Shown here: in pieces, positions 8,029-19,189 of the stretch
How positions within the stretch are numbered: the stretch's first letter is position 1
Layout: every line of letters begins with the position of its first letter
Assembly: GCA_000613465.1 (NCBI GenBank)
Contig: BAJA01000008.1
Location: forward strand, 1 to 64,000
DNA from: Bacteroides nordii WAL 11050 = JCM 12987
GTDB taxonomy: Bacteria; Bacteroidota; Bacteroidia; Bacteroidales; Bacteroidaceae
DNA: 64,000 nt
Reading direction: 5' to 3'
The notes under the pieces: model-generated
Seen by the model: the letters and a program-made list of their open reading frames with translations, nothing else
The model's database searches: none
What the model was told of the DNA's origin: nothing
Translations under genes and position numbers: made by a program

Positions 8029-9777
8029 ATGAAAACACTTTCTCAACTATATCATCTTATTGAGAACAATCCGGGAAAAGCTTTCGGAATTACTTGTCTT
8101 TTTCTTATCGCCTATCAATTGATATCTGTCTTTTTGGGGTTCGAATTATGCGATTCAGGATTCTATATGACTTTCTACGATCATATTTTCAAAGCCCCCG
8201 AAAGTGTGGAATACAACTTTATGTATTATCTAAGCGGAGTTGTGGGAGGTACTTTCATTACTTTATTTCCCGATGCAGGAATATTCGATATACGTTTGTT
8301 GGGAGTAGTAAACAATATGATTACCGTTTATCTGGTATATAGACTGCTCCGCAGACATATCCATGTATTGGCTATAATCATTGGAGTTTTACTGGTTATT
8401 ATTTCTTATGTAGGTCTACCTATGGCTTTCTACAATGATCTGATGACATGCCTTCTATATGTACTTGCTGTGTTTTATTTATTCAAAGGGTTAAGAAGCA
8501 ATAATAATCTATGGTTCATTATCAGTGGAATTATAGTTGCATTAAACACTTTTACCCGTATTCCGAATGTACTCGATTATGGCATTATTCTACTTATAAT
8601 TCTACATAAACTTTATTATAAAGAGAGCGCTCGTCGTTGTGCCGGCAGATGCCTGATCTTTACACTTTCGTTCATCACAGGAATTATAGGTGTTATTTTA
8701 CTAATGAAAATTTTAGGGCATTATGAATATTTCATTCATAATTTGCACGAACTGACCTCTGCTGCAGGAGACGATAGCGGAACAAGTTCCCATACCCTGA
8801 CCAATATGATATTCGCTCAGGTAAGAATCTACTACCTGATTTTCAAGTTCGGAGCGAAAATACTTTTACTTTATGCTGTTCTGCTATTATCTCTTAAATA
8901 TGTAAGAAATGTTCTGTTACAATTACCCATCCGAATCATTGCTTTTACAGTACTGGGTATTCTTTTCTATAAAGAAAATGCCGTAATTATCCTCTGTGCT
9001 TTCAGCCTGATAGGGTTAGCAGGAAATATTTTTTTGAATAATGACAAAGCAATCAAGATGTTATCATGGGCAGGACTTTCTATGATCCTGATCATACCAC
9101 TTGGCAGTGATGGGGGCATGTACAATAACGGTAGTATTATCTATTGGTTAGGATTACCTATGGCCATCTCGTTTTACTTTTCCATAAAAAACAAAATTCT
9201 TCCGCCCGCTTTATCTGTACAAACGGTAAGAAAAATGTTATTGCTAACCTTGGGTATATACATTCTAATATGTGGAGTCAAAACGATAACAGAAGGAGTA
9301 TACTTTGACGGAGGACTACTTTTCGAGAAGCGGTTCTCTATCCGGAACGAAAGAACGAAACATGTTTATACTTCTCATGAAAGAGCCGGGATAATAAATG
9401 ACTTGTTAGCAGGAATAAAGCCATATATTAAAGAAGATGACTGCCTGTTTGCTTACGGCAGTATACCCGCCATTAATTATATGACACGAACCAAGCCCTT
9501 CATCGGATGTTCCTGGCCGGAATTACTAAGTGCACCGCTACTAAAACAGAAATTAAACAATTACAAAGGTCCACTTCCAGCTATATTAAGACAAAAATTT
9601 GATAGCATAGGAAAAGAGTTCGGAGCACCGGATGAGAACTATCTGATTGATTGCGGAGTGGAAGCAGGTACTTTTAAAAGTAATAAAAAGAGCCAGGTGG
9701 TAAATGAATTTATAGAAAAGAATAATTATAAGATAGTTTTTGAAAATCAATATTTTATTTTATTCTTGCCGCAATAA
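8029..9777 (+). CDS. Polytopic membrane protein, GT-C glycosyltransferase-like
   Basis: 582 aa. About ten hydrophobic helices occupy residues 15-430, followed by a soluble tail of about 150 residues. The first periplasmic loop has an acidic motif after helix 1 (GFELCDSGFYMTFYDHIF), where GT-C enzymes keep their catalytic acid. The topology (N-terminal helix, acidic loop, many helices, C-terminal extracytoplasmic domain) suggests transfer of a sugar from a polyprenyl phosphate donor, but no diagnostic family motif was recognised. It could instead be another membrane protein of unknown role. The start gives a clean helix 1 and is preceded by a promoter at 7911-7941. Confidence 0.5.
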   Translation: MKTLSQLYHLIENNPGKAFGITCLFLIAYQLISVFLGFELCDSGFYMTFYDHIFKAPESVEYNFMYYLSGVVGGTFITLFPDAGIFDIRLLGVVNNMITVYLVYRLLRRHIHVLAIIIGVLLVIISYVGLPMAFYNDLMTCLLYVLAVFYLFKGLRSNNNLWFIISGIIVALNTFTRIPNVLDYGIILLIILHKLYYKESARRCAGRCLIFTLSFITGIIGVILLMKILGHYEYFIHNLHELTSAAGDDSGTSSHTLTNMIFAQVRIYYLIFKFGAKILLLYAVLLLSLKYVRNVLLQLPIRIIAFTVLGILFYKENAVIILCAFSLIGLAGNIFLNNDKAIKMLSWAGLSMILIIPLGSDGGMYNNGSIIYWLGLPMAISFYFSIKNKILPPALSVQTVRKMLLLTLGIYILICGVKTITEGVYFDGGLLFEKRFSIRNERTKHVYTSHERAGIINDLLAGIKPYIKEDDCLFAYGSIPAINYMTRTKPFIGCSWPELLSAPLLKQKLNNYKGPLPAILRQKFDSIGKEFGAPDENYLIDCGVEAGTFKSNKKSQVVNEFIEKNNYKIVFENQYFILFLPQ

Positions 9778-9987
9778 AGAAAAATCCTTCAGTTATTTAT
9801 CAGTTTTGAGTGCTTCCCGCACGGGGAGGTACGCCAAGCGATGGTCAATTGAACCTAAAATTGGTGCGATTGCCCTGATAAAAGATATCCCCCCCAATCA
9901 AAGACTGTTTTATTTTTTTAGATGAATCAATATAGTAAAAAGCATATTTTCATTATCTTTGGTCACTAAACTTTTAATACCTTTACC

Positions 9988-12900
9988 ATGAAACGAACAA
10001 CAATGATTCCAGCCGCGTATTCTGTTCTTCTGTTCATCATCATAAGCCTGAGCTCATGTGCAGGCAGTCAGAAAGAACTTGTTCCTTCTTCGGAATTTAC
10101 ACCTTATGTAAATGCCTATACAGGTGGGGTAATATCGCAATCCTCACCCATACGAATAGAACTGACCCAAGATCAGCCCGTAGTAGATTTAAATAACGAA
10201 CTCAAAGAGAATCCATTCCGCTTTTCGCCTTCACTGAAAGGAAAAACATATTGGATAAGTAATAATACAATAGAATTCCTGCCCGAAGAAGGAGCGCTTA
10301 AACCAGGAACAATGTATGAGGCTTCGTTTCAACTGGGAGACTTTGTAAAAGTAGACAAACGTCTGAAAGAATTTAATTTCTCATTCCGGGTACAGGAAAA
10401 GGATTTCTCATTGGCAATGGAACCACTCGACATAACTGCCGCTACCCCCGAGTACGCTTCTGTTAAAGGAGAAATACGTTTCAGCGACAAGATTGACAAC
10501 GTACAAGTAGAGAAAATGATCTCAGTTAATGGAAATGGTTCTTCAGATTATGCCATTTCTGTAGGAGGCACAGGAAATCCGATGCGATACAATTTCAACA
10601 TCAACCGTATACCGAGGGCACAGGAAGATTACGATCTGAAAATAACATTGAACGGAAAAGTGGCAGGTATAGACCGGAAGATTGTTGAGAAGGTGACTAT
10701 TCCGGCAAAAAATATCTTCCGCTTCATGTCTGCACAACGCATAGAGCAACCAGAGAACGGGATACAAATTTCGTTCTCCGATCCCGTATCTACCACACAG
10801 GACCTAAAGGGACTCATTGAAATCGCGGAACTCTCTTCGTATACATTTCAGGTAATCAATGACAAAGTAAACGTATACTTCGAGCCCAATCGTTCCAATA
10901 AACTCACACTGAGAATCTATGAAGGTATAAAAAATAGGAAAGGCAAAAAACTCGGCACCTCCCATTCTATCTCCTTCAGTCAACCCAGCCTGAAACCACA
11001 AGTGGAACTACGTACAGATGCTGCCATTTTGCCCGACTCCAAAAATCTGATTATCCCTTTCCGGGCTGTCAGCCTGCATGCTGTTGACTTGAATGTGATC
11101 CGTATATTTGAAAGCAATGTACTGATGTTTATGCAGACAAACACTCTTTCATCTTCCAACGAATTGAGACGGTCCGGACGGTTGGTCTATAAAAAGACAC
11201 TACATCTGGATAAAGACCCGTCCAAAGACATCCGCAAATGGGAAGATTATTCTATTGACCTCTCCGGACTGATCAATCAGGAACCGGGAGCTATCTACCG
11301 GATCACCCTTTCATTCAAACAAGCCTATTCGGCCTATCCATGCGGAGAAGATGACAAAGAATTACAATTCTCCGAAAGTTCGGACCAGTTAACTAAACTA
11401 TCCTCCGAACAACTGTCAGAAGAAGATGAAGCTGTGTGGGATACTCCGCAGACCTACTATTATTACAACGGTTCCGAAGGAATGGACTGGCGACAATATC
11501 GTTGGGAAGAGCGCGACAACCCCTGCCACATATCTTACTATATGGGAGCAGACCGAACAGCTGCATGTAATGTTCTGGCATCCAATCTTGGTATGATTGT
11601 AAAGCGAAACTCGGTCAACAAATTGTGGATTACTGTAAATAACATATTAGATACTACTCCGGTAGAGAAAGCTATAGTAACAGCTTACAATTTTCAGCTA
11701 CAGCCAGTGGGTAAAGCCGAAACCGATAAAAACGGATTCACTGTCATTGAGACTAAAGGTGTTCCTTTCATCGTTGTAGCAGAAGCCGGAAAGCAAAAAG
11801 CATACGTACGGGTGGCAGACGGAGAAGAACAGTCAGTCAGTCGTTTTGACGTAGGCGGTAAAGATATACAGAAAGGATTAAAAGGATTTGTATATGGCGA
11901 AAGAGGCGTATGGCGTCCCGGCGATACACTACACATTTCGTTCATGCTTGAAGACCGTAACAACCGGATACCAGATAAACATCCCGTAGCATTGGAAATT
12001 TATAATCCGCGGGGACAATTCTACAATAAGTTAATCTCCACTAACGGAGTAAACGGGCTGTATACTTTCGCCGTACCAACAAGAGCAGAAGATCCTACCG
12101 GATTATGGAATGCTTACGTGAAAGTTGGAGGAACGGCCTTTCACAAGTCACTACGAATAGAAACGGTAAAGCCCAACCGACTGAAAATCAATCTACAGCT
12201 TCCGGGAGAGATACTCAAAGCCTCGGATGGAGAGATACGTACTACTTTGTCGTCAGCATGGCTAACAGGTGCCCAGGCTTCAAGACTGAAAACAAAAGTC
12301 GAAATGTCACTCTCCAAAGTCAATACGCAATTCAAGAATTACGGACAATATATATTCAATAATCCGGCAACAGAGTTCACCTCTTCACGCATGGACGTAT
12401 TCAGCGGCATGCTGGATGCAAACGGCAATGCATCGTTCACTCTCAAACTACCCGAATCGGGAAATGCACCGGGTATGTTACAAGCCAATATTACTACCCG
12501 GGTATTCGAACCGGGCGGAGATGCCAGTATCAATACAACAAGTGTTCCGTTTTCTCCTTTCAATTCGTACGTAGGCATCAACCTCAATCAGCCTAAAGGT
12601 AAATATATCGAGACAGATAAGGATCATGTATTTGACATCGTCACCGTAAATCCGGAAGGAAAACCTGTAAATCGTTCGGGACTTGAATATAAGATTTACC
12701 GCATCAGTTGGAGTTGGTGGTGGGAAAGTTCCAGAGAATCGTTTGAGACTTATGTCAACAGTAGTTCTTATACCCCTGTGGCCAGCGGAAAGCTGAATAC
12801 CATAAACGGAAAGAGCAGTTTCAGATTCCGCATCAACTATCCCGATTGGGGACGTTATCTGGTGTATGTAAAAGACACAGAAAGCGGACATGCTACCGGA

Positions 12901-15594
12901 GGTACAGTCTACGTAGACTGGCCCGAATGGCGCGGACGTTCCAGTAAGACTGATCCGAGCGGCGTCAAAATGTTGGCTTTCTCTCTCGATAAAGAATCTT
13001 ACGAACCAGGTGAAACGGTAACTGCCATTATCCCTGCCTCAGCAGGAGGCAGAGCACTTATCGCTCTGGAAAACGGTTCAGAGGTATTACAACGTGAATG
13101 GTTGGATGTATCTGGTAAAGAAGACACCAAATATCAGTTCAAAGTGACCCCGGAAATGGCACCTAATGTCTATCTGCACATCAGCCTGCTGCAACCACAT
13201 GCACAAACTGTAAATGATTTACCCATCCGTATGTACGGAGTAATGCCGGTATTTGTGACTAATAAAGAAACTGTACTCCAACCCCAAATTCAGATGCCCG
13301 ACGTACTTCGTCCCGAAACGGAATTCAATGTGACAGTAAGCGAAAAGACAGGTAAACCAATGACGTATACACTGGCTATCGTAGACGATGGATTACTTGA
13401 CCTTACCAAGTTCAAAACACCTGATCCGTGGAACGAATTTTATGCACGAGAAGCATTAGGCATTCGTACATGGGACATGTATGACGATGTGTTGGGAGCC
13501 TATACAGGTAGTTACAGTTCACTGTTCAGTACCGGAGGTGATGAAACATTAAAACCGGCGGATACCAAAGCAAACCGTTTCAAACCGGTAGTACGTTTTA
13601 TCGGTCCGTTCAGCATTGGCAAGGGTAAAAGCCAGACACACCGAATCACGCTTCCAATGTACGTAGGTTCAGTACGTACCATGGTGGTGGCAGGAGAAAA
13701 CGGAGCATACGGACGGGCAGAAAAGACAACTCCGGTACGTACCCCACTCATGATTCTTTCAACATTACCCCGCGTGCTCAGTACACAAGAGGAGATATCA
13801 CTCCCGGTCAATGTATTTGCCATGGAGAAAGAAGTGAAGAATGTAAAAGTATCCGTTTCAGCATCGGGTGGTGCACAAATCAGCGGTGCCTCCCAACAAT
13901 CGGTTTCATTCGTAAAACCGGGTGACCAGTTAGTTTTCTTCAAACTAAAGACTGGTAGCAAATCCGGTAAAGCAACCCTTCGCATAACAGCCGAAGGAGC
14001 CGGGAAGAAAGTCTCGGAAACAATTGAGATAGAGGTGCGTAACCCTAATCCGGCGGTAACACTGCGTGAAAGTAAATGGATAGAAAACGGGCAAAGTTGT
14101 GAACTATCTTATAGGCTAGGCAGTCGTTCACCGGAAAACAGTGTCAAGCTGGAAATATCCCGTATCCCATCGGTAGATATCAGCCGTAGATTCGACTTCT
14201 TGTACAACTACCAGCACTACTGTACAGAACAGCTAACTTCCAAGGCTCTCCCACTCCTGTTTATCAGTCAGTTCAAAGCAGTAGACGAAACCGAATCTCA
14301 AAAAACAAAGGCAAATGTACAGGAAGCAATCAAACAACTGTATGCCCGTCAGTTACCCAACGGAGGATTTATTTACTGGCCGGGGAGTGCTTCTGCCAAC
14401 GAATGGATAACCTCCTACGCCGGAATGTTCCTGGTAATGGCACAGGAAAAAGGATATGCCGTAAATGCCAATGTACTCAATAAGTGGAAGCGCTTCCAAC
14501 GTTCGGCTGCACAAAACTGGCGTACACCTCAACAGGATACCGGATATTACTGGCAATCAGATTTGCAACAAGCGTTCAGACTATACACACTGGCATTGGC
14601 AGGAGCACCGGAACACGGGGCCATGAACCGCCTGAAGGAGATGGAGCAAACTCTCTCTTTACAAGCTAAATGGAGACTGGCGGCAGCATACGCCTTAAAC
14701 GGAAAAATGAAAGCTGCTAATGAGTTGGTATTTAATGCCAAGACTACAGTAGAGCCTTATTCCTCTTCTGCAGGAAGCTATGTATACGGATCTTATGACC
14801 GCGATGAATCTATGATACTGGAAACGTTGCTATTAATGGGACGTGAACGGGAAGCGTTTGCACAGGCACAACGAGTATCACAAAGTTTATCCCGTGAAGA
14901 GTGGTTCAGTACCCAATCCACTGCATTTGCTCTAATGGCAATGGGCAGACTGGCCGAAAAACTATCAGGCACACTTGACTTTTCGTGGACACTGCATGGC
15001 AAACAACAACCCGCTGTAAAATCTGCCAAAGCCGTGTTTGAGAAAACACTTGCCACTGCTCCTGGTGGAGGTGAAGTTACAGTGAAAAATAATGGAAAAG
15101 GAGCATTAAATGTAGATCTTATCACCCGGACACAATTACTGAATGATACTTTACCTGCAATAGCAAATAATTTACGTCTGGATGTGAGATATACTGATAT
15201 GAACGGTACGGCTATCTCCATTAATCCGATCAAACAAGGTACAGACTTTATGGCAGTAGTTACGGTAGCCAACATCAGTGGAACTTCCGACTACAACGAC
15301 CTGGCACTGACACATATCATACCATCGGGTTGGGAGATATATAATGAACGTATGATAGACCATCCGGAACAAGCCACAAGTACTGATACGAACAACAGTT
15401 ATACCTATCGGGATATCCGCGATGACCGTGTACTTACCTATTTCAATCTGAAACGGGGACAGTCTAAAACCTTCACCATACGATTGCAGGCAACCTATGC
15501 AGGAACCTTCATATTACCTGCTATCCAGTGTGAAGCAATGTACGATTCCGGAGCACAGACAAGGACTCAGGCCGGAAAAGTAGTAGTTGAATAA
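9988..15594 (+). CDS. Bacterial alpha-2-macroglobulin lipoprotein (YfhM-type)
   Basis: 1868 aa. A lipoprotein signal (SLSSCAG, Cys near 24) anchors it in the envelope. MG and bait-region-like domains follow, with the marker RGVWRPGDTLHISFML near residue 635. The thioester motif YCTEQ sits at about residue 1412 inside an alpha-helical domain (RRFDFLYNYQHYCTEQLTSKALP, LPNGGFIYWPG). Such proteins trap attacking proteases through the Cys-Gln thioester and are co-encoded with PBP1C, which repairs the wall; here PBP1C starts 20 nt downstream. A -7 box TATCTTTG lies at 9954-9961. Length and domain order are normal. The short gap 9778-9987 holds no gene. Confidence 0.93.
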   Translation: MKRTTMIPAAYSVLLFIIISLSSCAGSQKELVPSSEFTPYVNAYTGGVISQSSPIRIELTQDQPVVDLNNELKENPFRFSPSLKGKTYWISNNTIEFLPEEGALKPGTMYEASFQLGDFVKVDKRLKEFNFSFRVQEKDFSLAMEPLDITAATPEYASVKGEIRFSDKIDNVQVEKMISVNGNGSSDYAISVGGTGNPMRYNFNINRIPRAQEDYDLKITLNGKVAGIDRKIVEKVTIPAKNIFRFMSAQRIEQPENGIQISFSDPVSTTQDLKGLIEIAELSSYTFQVINDKVNVYFEPNRSNKLTLRIYEGIKNRKGKKLGTSHSISFSQPSLKPQVELRTDAAILPDSKNLIIPFRAVSLHAVDLNVIRIFESNVLMFMQTNTLSSSNELRRSGRLVYKKTLHLDKDPSKDIRKWEDYSIDLSGLINQEPGAIYRITLSFKQAYSAYPCGEDDKELQFSESSDQLTKLSSEQLSEEDEAVWDTPQTYYYYNGSEGMDWRQYRWEERDNPCHISYYMGADRTAACNVLASNLGMIVKRNSVNKLWITVNNILDTTPVEKAIVTAYNFQLQPVGKAETDKNGFTVIETKGVPFIVVAEAGKQKAYVRVADGEEQSVSRFDVGGKDIQKGLKGFVYGERGVWRPGDTLHISFMLEDRNNRIPDKHPVALEIYNPRGQFYNKLISTNGVNGLYTFAVPTRAEDPTGLWNAYVKVGGTAFHKSLRIETVKPNRLKINLQLPGEILKASDGEIRTTLSSAWLTGAQASRLKTKVEMSLSKVNTQFKNYGQYIFNNPATEFTSSRMDVFSGMLDANGNASFTLKLPESGNAPGMLQANITTRVFEPGGDASINTTSVPFSPFNSYVGINLNQPKGKYIETDKDHVFDIVTVNPEGKPVNRSGLEYKIYRISWSWWWESSRESFETYVNSSSYTPVASGKLNTINGKSSFRFRINYPDWGRYLVYVKDTESGHATGGTVYVDWPEWRGRSSKTDPSGVKMLAFSLDKESYEPGETVTAIIPASAGGRALIALENGSEVLQREWLDVSGKEDTKYQFKVTPEMAPNVYLHISLLQPHAQTVNDLPIRMYGVMPVFVTNKETVLQPQIQMPDVLRPETEFNVTVSEKTGKPMTYTLAIVDDGLLDLTKFKTPDPWNEFYAREALGIRTWDMYDDVLGAYTGSYSSLFSTGGDETLKPADTKANRFKPVVRFIGPFSIGKGKSQTHRITLPMYVGSVRTMVVAGENGAYGRAEKTTPVRTPLMILSTLPRVLSTQEEISLPVNVFAMEKEVKNVKVSVSASGGAQISGASQQSVSFVKPGDQLVFFKLKTGSKSGKATLRITAEGAGKKVSETIEIEVRNPNPAVTLRESKWIENGQSCELSYRLGSRSPENSVKLEISRIPSVDISRRFDFLYNYQHYCTEQLTSKALPLLFISQFKAVDETESQKTKANVQEAIKQLYARQLPNGGFIYWPGSASANEWITSYAGMFLVMAQEKGYAVNANVLNKWKRFQRSAAQNWRTPQQDTGYYWQSDLQQAFRLYTLALAGAPEHGAMNRLKEMEQTLSLQAKWRLAAAYALNGKMKAANELVFNAKTTVEPYSSSAGSYVYGSYDRDESMILETLLLMGREREAFAQAQRVSQSLSREEWFSTQSTAFALMAMGRLAEKLSGTLDFSWTLHGKQQPAVKSAKAVFEKTLATAPGGGEVTVKNNGKGALNVDLITRTQLLNDTLPAIANNLRLDVRYTDMNGTAISINPIKQGTDFMAVVTVANISGTSDYNDLALTHIIPSGWEIYNERMIDHPEQATSTDTNNSYTYRDIRDDRVLTYFNLKRGQSKTFTIRLQATYAGTFILPAIQCEAMYDSGAQTRTQAGKVVVE

Positions 15595-15614
15595 AGAGGG
15601 GAAGAGAAGGGAGA

Positions 15615-17935
15615 ATGGAGAGGGAAGAAGGAAAGAGAAGGAAGAAGGGTAAAATGATAGGGGGAGGGATCATTACCCTCCTGTTAATAGGGTATATCTT
15701 TTGCCTTCCCCGGCAACTATTCCATGTCCCCTACTCTACCGTTGTGACCGACCGGAATAATGAGCTTCTCGGGGCACGTATTGCCCCGGACGGCCAATGG
15801 CGTTTTCCTCCCCGTACTACGACTCCGGCAAAGATACAAGCCTGCTTCATTGAATTTGAAGATAACCATTTTTTTCACCATTGGGGAGTTAACCCAGTGT
15901 CAATAGGAAGAGCAGCTTATCAGAATCTAAAAGCCGGACGAGTTATCAGTGGAGGTAGTACAATTACGATGCAGACCATCCGTCTGGCTCGCAACAATCC
16001 TCGTACCTTCAGCGAGAAATTTATCGAAATGATATGGGCTACCCGGTTAGAGTTCCGTTATTCAAAAGAGAAGATACTCTCTTTATATGTTTCCCACGCT
16101 CCGTTTGGAGGAAATGTAGTAGGATTGGATGCCGCTGCGTGGCGTTATTTTGGCCATTCGGCAGACGATCTGTCATGGGCAGAAGCAGCTATGCTCGCCG
16201 TACTTCCCAATTCTCCTGCCATGATTCATCTTTCCAAAAGCCGGCAGGCATTGCTCGATAAACGTAACCGCCTCCTCACACGGTTACACACAAAAGGAGT
16301 GCTGGATGATTCAAGCTACGAACTTGCCCTCAGCGAGCCATTGCCCCAAGAGCCCAAACCACTACCACAGATTGCTCCGCATCTCACTGACTACTTCTAC
16401 CAAACGAGAAACGGCAACTATTCTGTAAGTACCATCGACCGGGGAATACAGCTGCAGATAGAAGAACTGATAGAACGTTGGAATGGTGAGTTCTCCCGTA
16501 GTGATATCCGCAACATAGCCATACTGGTCATTGATGTTCAGAAGAATCAGCCCATAGCTTATTGCGGTAATGTACATTTCAATAAAACAAACAGCGGCAA
16601 TCAGGTAGACATCATCCGTTCCCCCCGCAGTACGGGAAGCATTCTCAAACCTTTTCTTTATTACGCTATGTTACAGGAAGGCAGTATACTCCCACATACT
16701 TTATTGCCTGATATCCCGATTAACATCAATGGTTTCGCTCCACAGAATTTCAGCCAGCAGTTCGAAGGAGCCGTCCCTGCCTCCGAAGCACTGGCACGTT
16801 CACTCAACATCCCTACCGTAACAATGTTGCAACGTTACGGCGTCCCTAAATTTTACAACTTCCTGAAACAAACGGGAATCAGTACTCTCACCCGTCCTGC
16901 TTCCCATTATGGGCTTTCCCTTATTTTAGGAGGTGCCGAGGGCACTTTGTGGATATCACCTGTGCCTATACAGACATGGCACGCTGCCTGAAAGGATTAG
17001 ATAAAACAGACTGCTCTTTATTACTTTCCGACTCCGCCCACAATGCCTTGTCTGTTGTCCCAACCTCATCCTTTTCTCCCTGTACCGTATGGCAGACTTT
17101 TGACGCCATAAAAGAAGTAAACCGACCGGAAGAGATTGATTGGCGTACTATTCCTTCCATGCAGACTATCGCCTGGAAAACGGGAACCAGCTATGGTTTT
17201 CGCGATGCATGGGCAGTAGGAGTCACCCCTCGCTATGCCGTAGGTGTATGGGTGGGTAATGCTACCGGAGAAGGTAAACCGGGACTTGTCGGGGCACGCA
17301 CTGCAGGGCCGGTCATGTTCGACGTATTTAATCTGTTACCATCGTCCCCCTGGTTCGTCAGACCTTCTGAAGGATTTGTAGACGCAGAGGTTTGTCACCT
17401 GTCCGGACATCTGAAAGGACGCTTCTGTGAAGAAACAGACACCATACTGATACTTCCTGCCGGACTCAAAACCGAAGCATGTCCCTATCACCACCGAATC
17501 AACCTATCGGCAGACGGAACGCAACGTATCTACGAAAGCTGTATCAATACAGAGGCTGCCATTCAAAAGAATTGGTTCACCCTACCTCCTGTCTGGGAAT
17601 GGTATTACAAACAACGCCACCCGGAATACAAAACTCTGCCTCCCTTCAAGCCCGGATGCGGGGAAGATATTCTCCGTCCGATGCAGTTTGTCTATCCTAC
17701 CATGAATGCCCGCATATTTCTACCCAGACAAATGGACGGGAGCAAAAGCCAGCTGACTTTTGAACTGGTGCATAGCGTTCCCAAAGCTACCGTATATTGG
17801 CATTTAGACAATAACTACCTGGCCGAGACACAGGATTTTCACAAGATATCCCTACTCCCCTCGTCAGGAAAACACACAATGACGGCAGTAGACAATGAAG
17901 GAAATACAGTTTCGGTGACTTTCTTTGTAGAGTAG
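15615..17935 (+). CDS. pbpC: Penicillin-binding protein 1C, split by one -1 frameshift
   Basis: About 773 aa when restored. There is an N-terminal membrane helix, a GT51 transglycosylase domain (FEDNHFFHHWGVNP, SGGSTITMQTIRLARN), a transpeptidase domain with the serine motif in SPRSTGSILKPFLY and KTGTSYGFRDAWAVG (KTG), and a C-terminal biPBP domain. The break is at 16950-16952: tgg-ata should read tgg-gat (TLWDITCAYTDMARCL), i.e. one G of three is missing. Both halves are otherwise perfect. It polymerises and crosslinks peptidoglycan in the periplasm and pairs with the upstream alpha-2-macroglobulin. The start at 15615 leaves a very basic cytoplasmic tail; Met14 is an alternative. Confidence 0.9.
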
Positions 17936-17954
17936 GTTCAATTCTCTATCTTTG
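17924..17954 (+). promoter_or_regulatory. Promoter of the MFS gene, nearly leaderless
   Basis: TTTG (17924-17927), 19-nt spacer, TATCTTTG (17947-17954). The -33 box lies inside the pbpC coding end. The expected transcript start coincides with the ATG at 17960. Confidence 0.7.
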
Positions 17955-17959
17955 CGCCC

Positions 17960-19135
17960 ATGAAACAGACTTTAAAAGAAAACGGAGGATTACCGGCATC
18001 CATACTTTGGACGTTGGCAATTGTTGCCGGTATATCAGTAGCCAATCTTTACTACAACCAGCCTTTACTGAACATGATACGCCACGACATGGGTGTATCA
18101 GAGTTTAAGACAAACCTGATCTCTATGATTACACAGATCGGATATGCACTGGGGCTTTTATTTATCATCCCGTTAGGCGACCTGTATCAACGAAAGAAAA
18201 TCATCATTATTAACTTTGCGATACTGATTGTTTCGCTATTGACTATTGCGCTGGCACCGAACATACATGTTATATTAATAGCCTCCCTTTTTACGGGTAT
18301 TTGTTCAGTAATACCACAGATATTCATCCCGATAGCTTCGCAATTCTCCAGACCAGAGAATAAAGGGCGAAACGTAGGTCTTGTTGTTTCAGGCTTGCTG
18401 ACCGGTATTCTCGCTTCCCGGGTAATCAGTGGGTTCATCGGCGAGATCTTCGGGTGGAGGGAAATGTACCACATAGCCGCTGCCCTGATGCTGATATGTG
18501 GAATTGTAGTTGTTAAAGTACTGCCAGATATAAAACCCACATTCAAAGGGAAATACAGTGAATTAATGAAATCACTGTTTCTGTTACTGAAAGAATACCC
18601 ACAGCTACGAATCTACTCCATACGGGCAGCATTGGCATTTGGCTCTTTTCTGGCCATGTGGTCATGCCTGGCATTCAAAATGGGGCAAGCTCCCTTCCAC
18701 GCCGGAAGCAATGTTATCGGTATGTTAGGACTCTGTGGAATAGCCGGAGCATTATCAGCATCACTGGTAGGTAAATACGTAAAAAGAGTGGGCGTCCGCC
18801 GATTCAACTTTATCGGTTGTGGATTGATACTTTTTGCATGGTTTCTGCTCTTTGCAGGAGAAAACACCTATCTGGGCATCGTAGCAGGTATTATTATTAT
18901 CGATATTGGTATGCAGTGCATTCAATTGAGCAACCAGACCAGTATCTTTGAGCTTTGTCCTAATGCTTCCAATCGCATCAATACTATTTTCATGACTACT
19001 TACTTTGTTGGCGGTTCAATGGGGACTTTTCTGGCAGGTACTTTTTGGCAGGCATTTGGTTGGTATGGAGTTATAGGTACGGGTGTTTTGTTGACCAGTT
19101 GTTCATTATTTATCACTTTTTTCTCACGTAAGTGA
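17960..19135 (+). CDS. MFS transporter
   Basis: 391 aa with twelve predicted helices. The motif between helices 2 and 3 (PLGDLYQRKKIIIINF) is the MFS G-x-x-x-D-R/K-x-G-R/K-type loop. The N-terminal segment VANLYYNQPLLNMI is typical of the YnfM/AraJ-like group. Likely a proton-coupled efflux or uptake carrier in the inner membrane; the substrate is unknown. The promoter sits so close that the mRNA would have almost no 5' leader. It is followed by a small membrane protein gene after 54 nt. Confidence 0.88.
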   Translation: MKQTLKENGGLPASILWTLAIVAGISVANLYYNQPLLNMIRHDMGVSEFKTNLISMITQIGYALGLLFIIPLGDLYQRKKIIIINFAILIVSLLTIALAPNIHVILIASLFTGICSVIPQIFIPIASQFSRPENKGRNVGLVVSGLLTGILASRVISGFIGEIFGWREMYHIAAALMLICGIVVVKVLPDIKPTFKGKYSELMKSLFLLLKEYPQLRIYSIRAALAFGSFLAMWSCLAFKMGQAPFHAGSNVIGMLGLCGIAGALSASLVGKYVKRVGVRRFNFIGCGLILFAWFLLFAGENTYLGIVAGIIIIDIGMQCIQLSNQTSIFELCPNASNRINTIFMTTYFVGGSMGTFLAGTFWQAFGWYGVIGTGVLLTSCSLFITFFSRK

Positions 19136-19189
19136 ACCTAAATGGTAGTTCTATTTGTTGTTTAATGCATCAATCTATAAATTTAATGT

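Noticed and set aside
9800..9850. A small hairpin (CTTCCC/GGGGAG) considered as a terminator or RNA gene
   Set aside because: Short imperfect stem, no T run and no nearby promoter.
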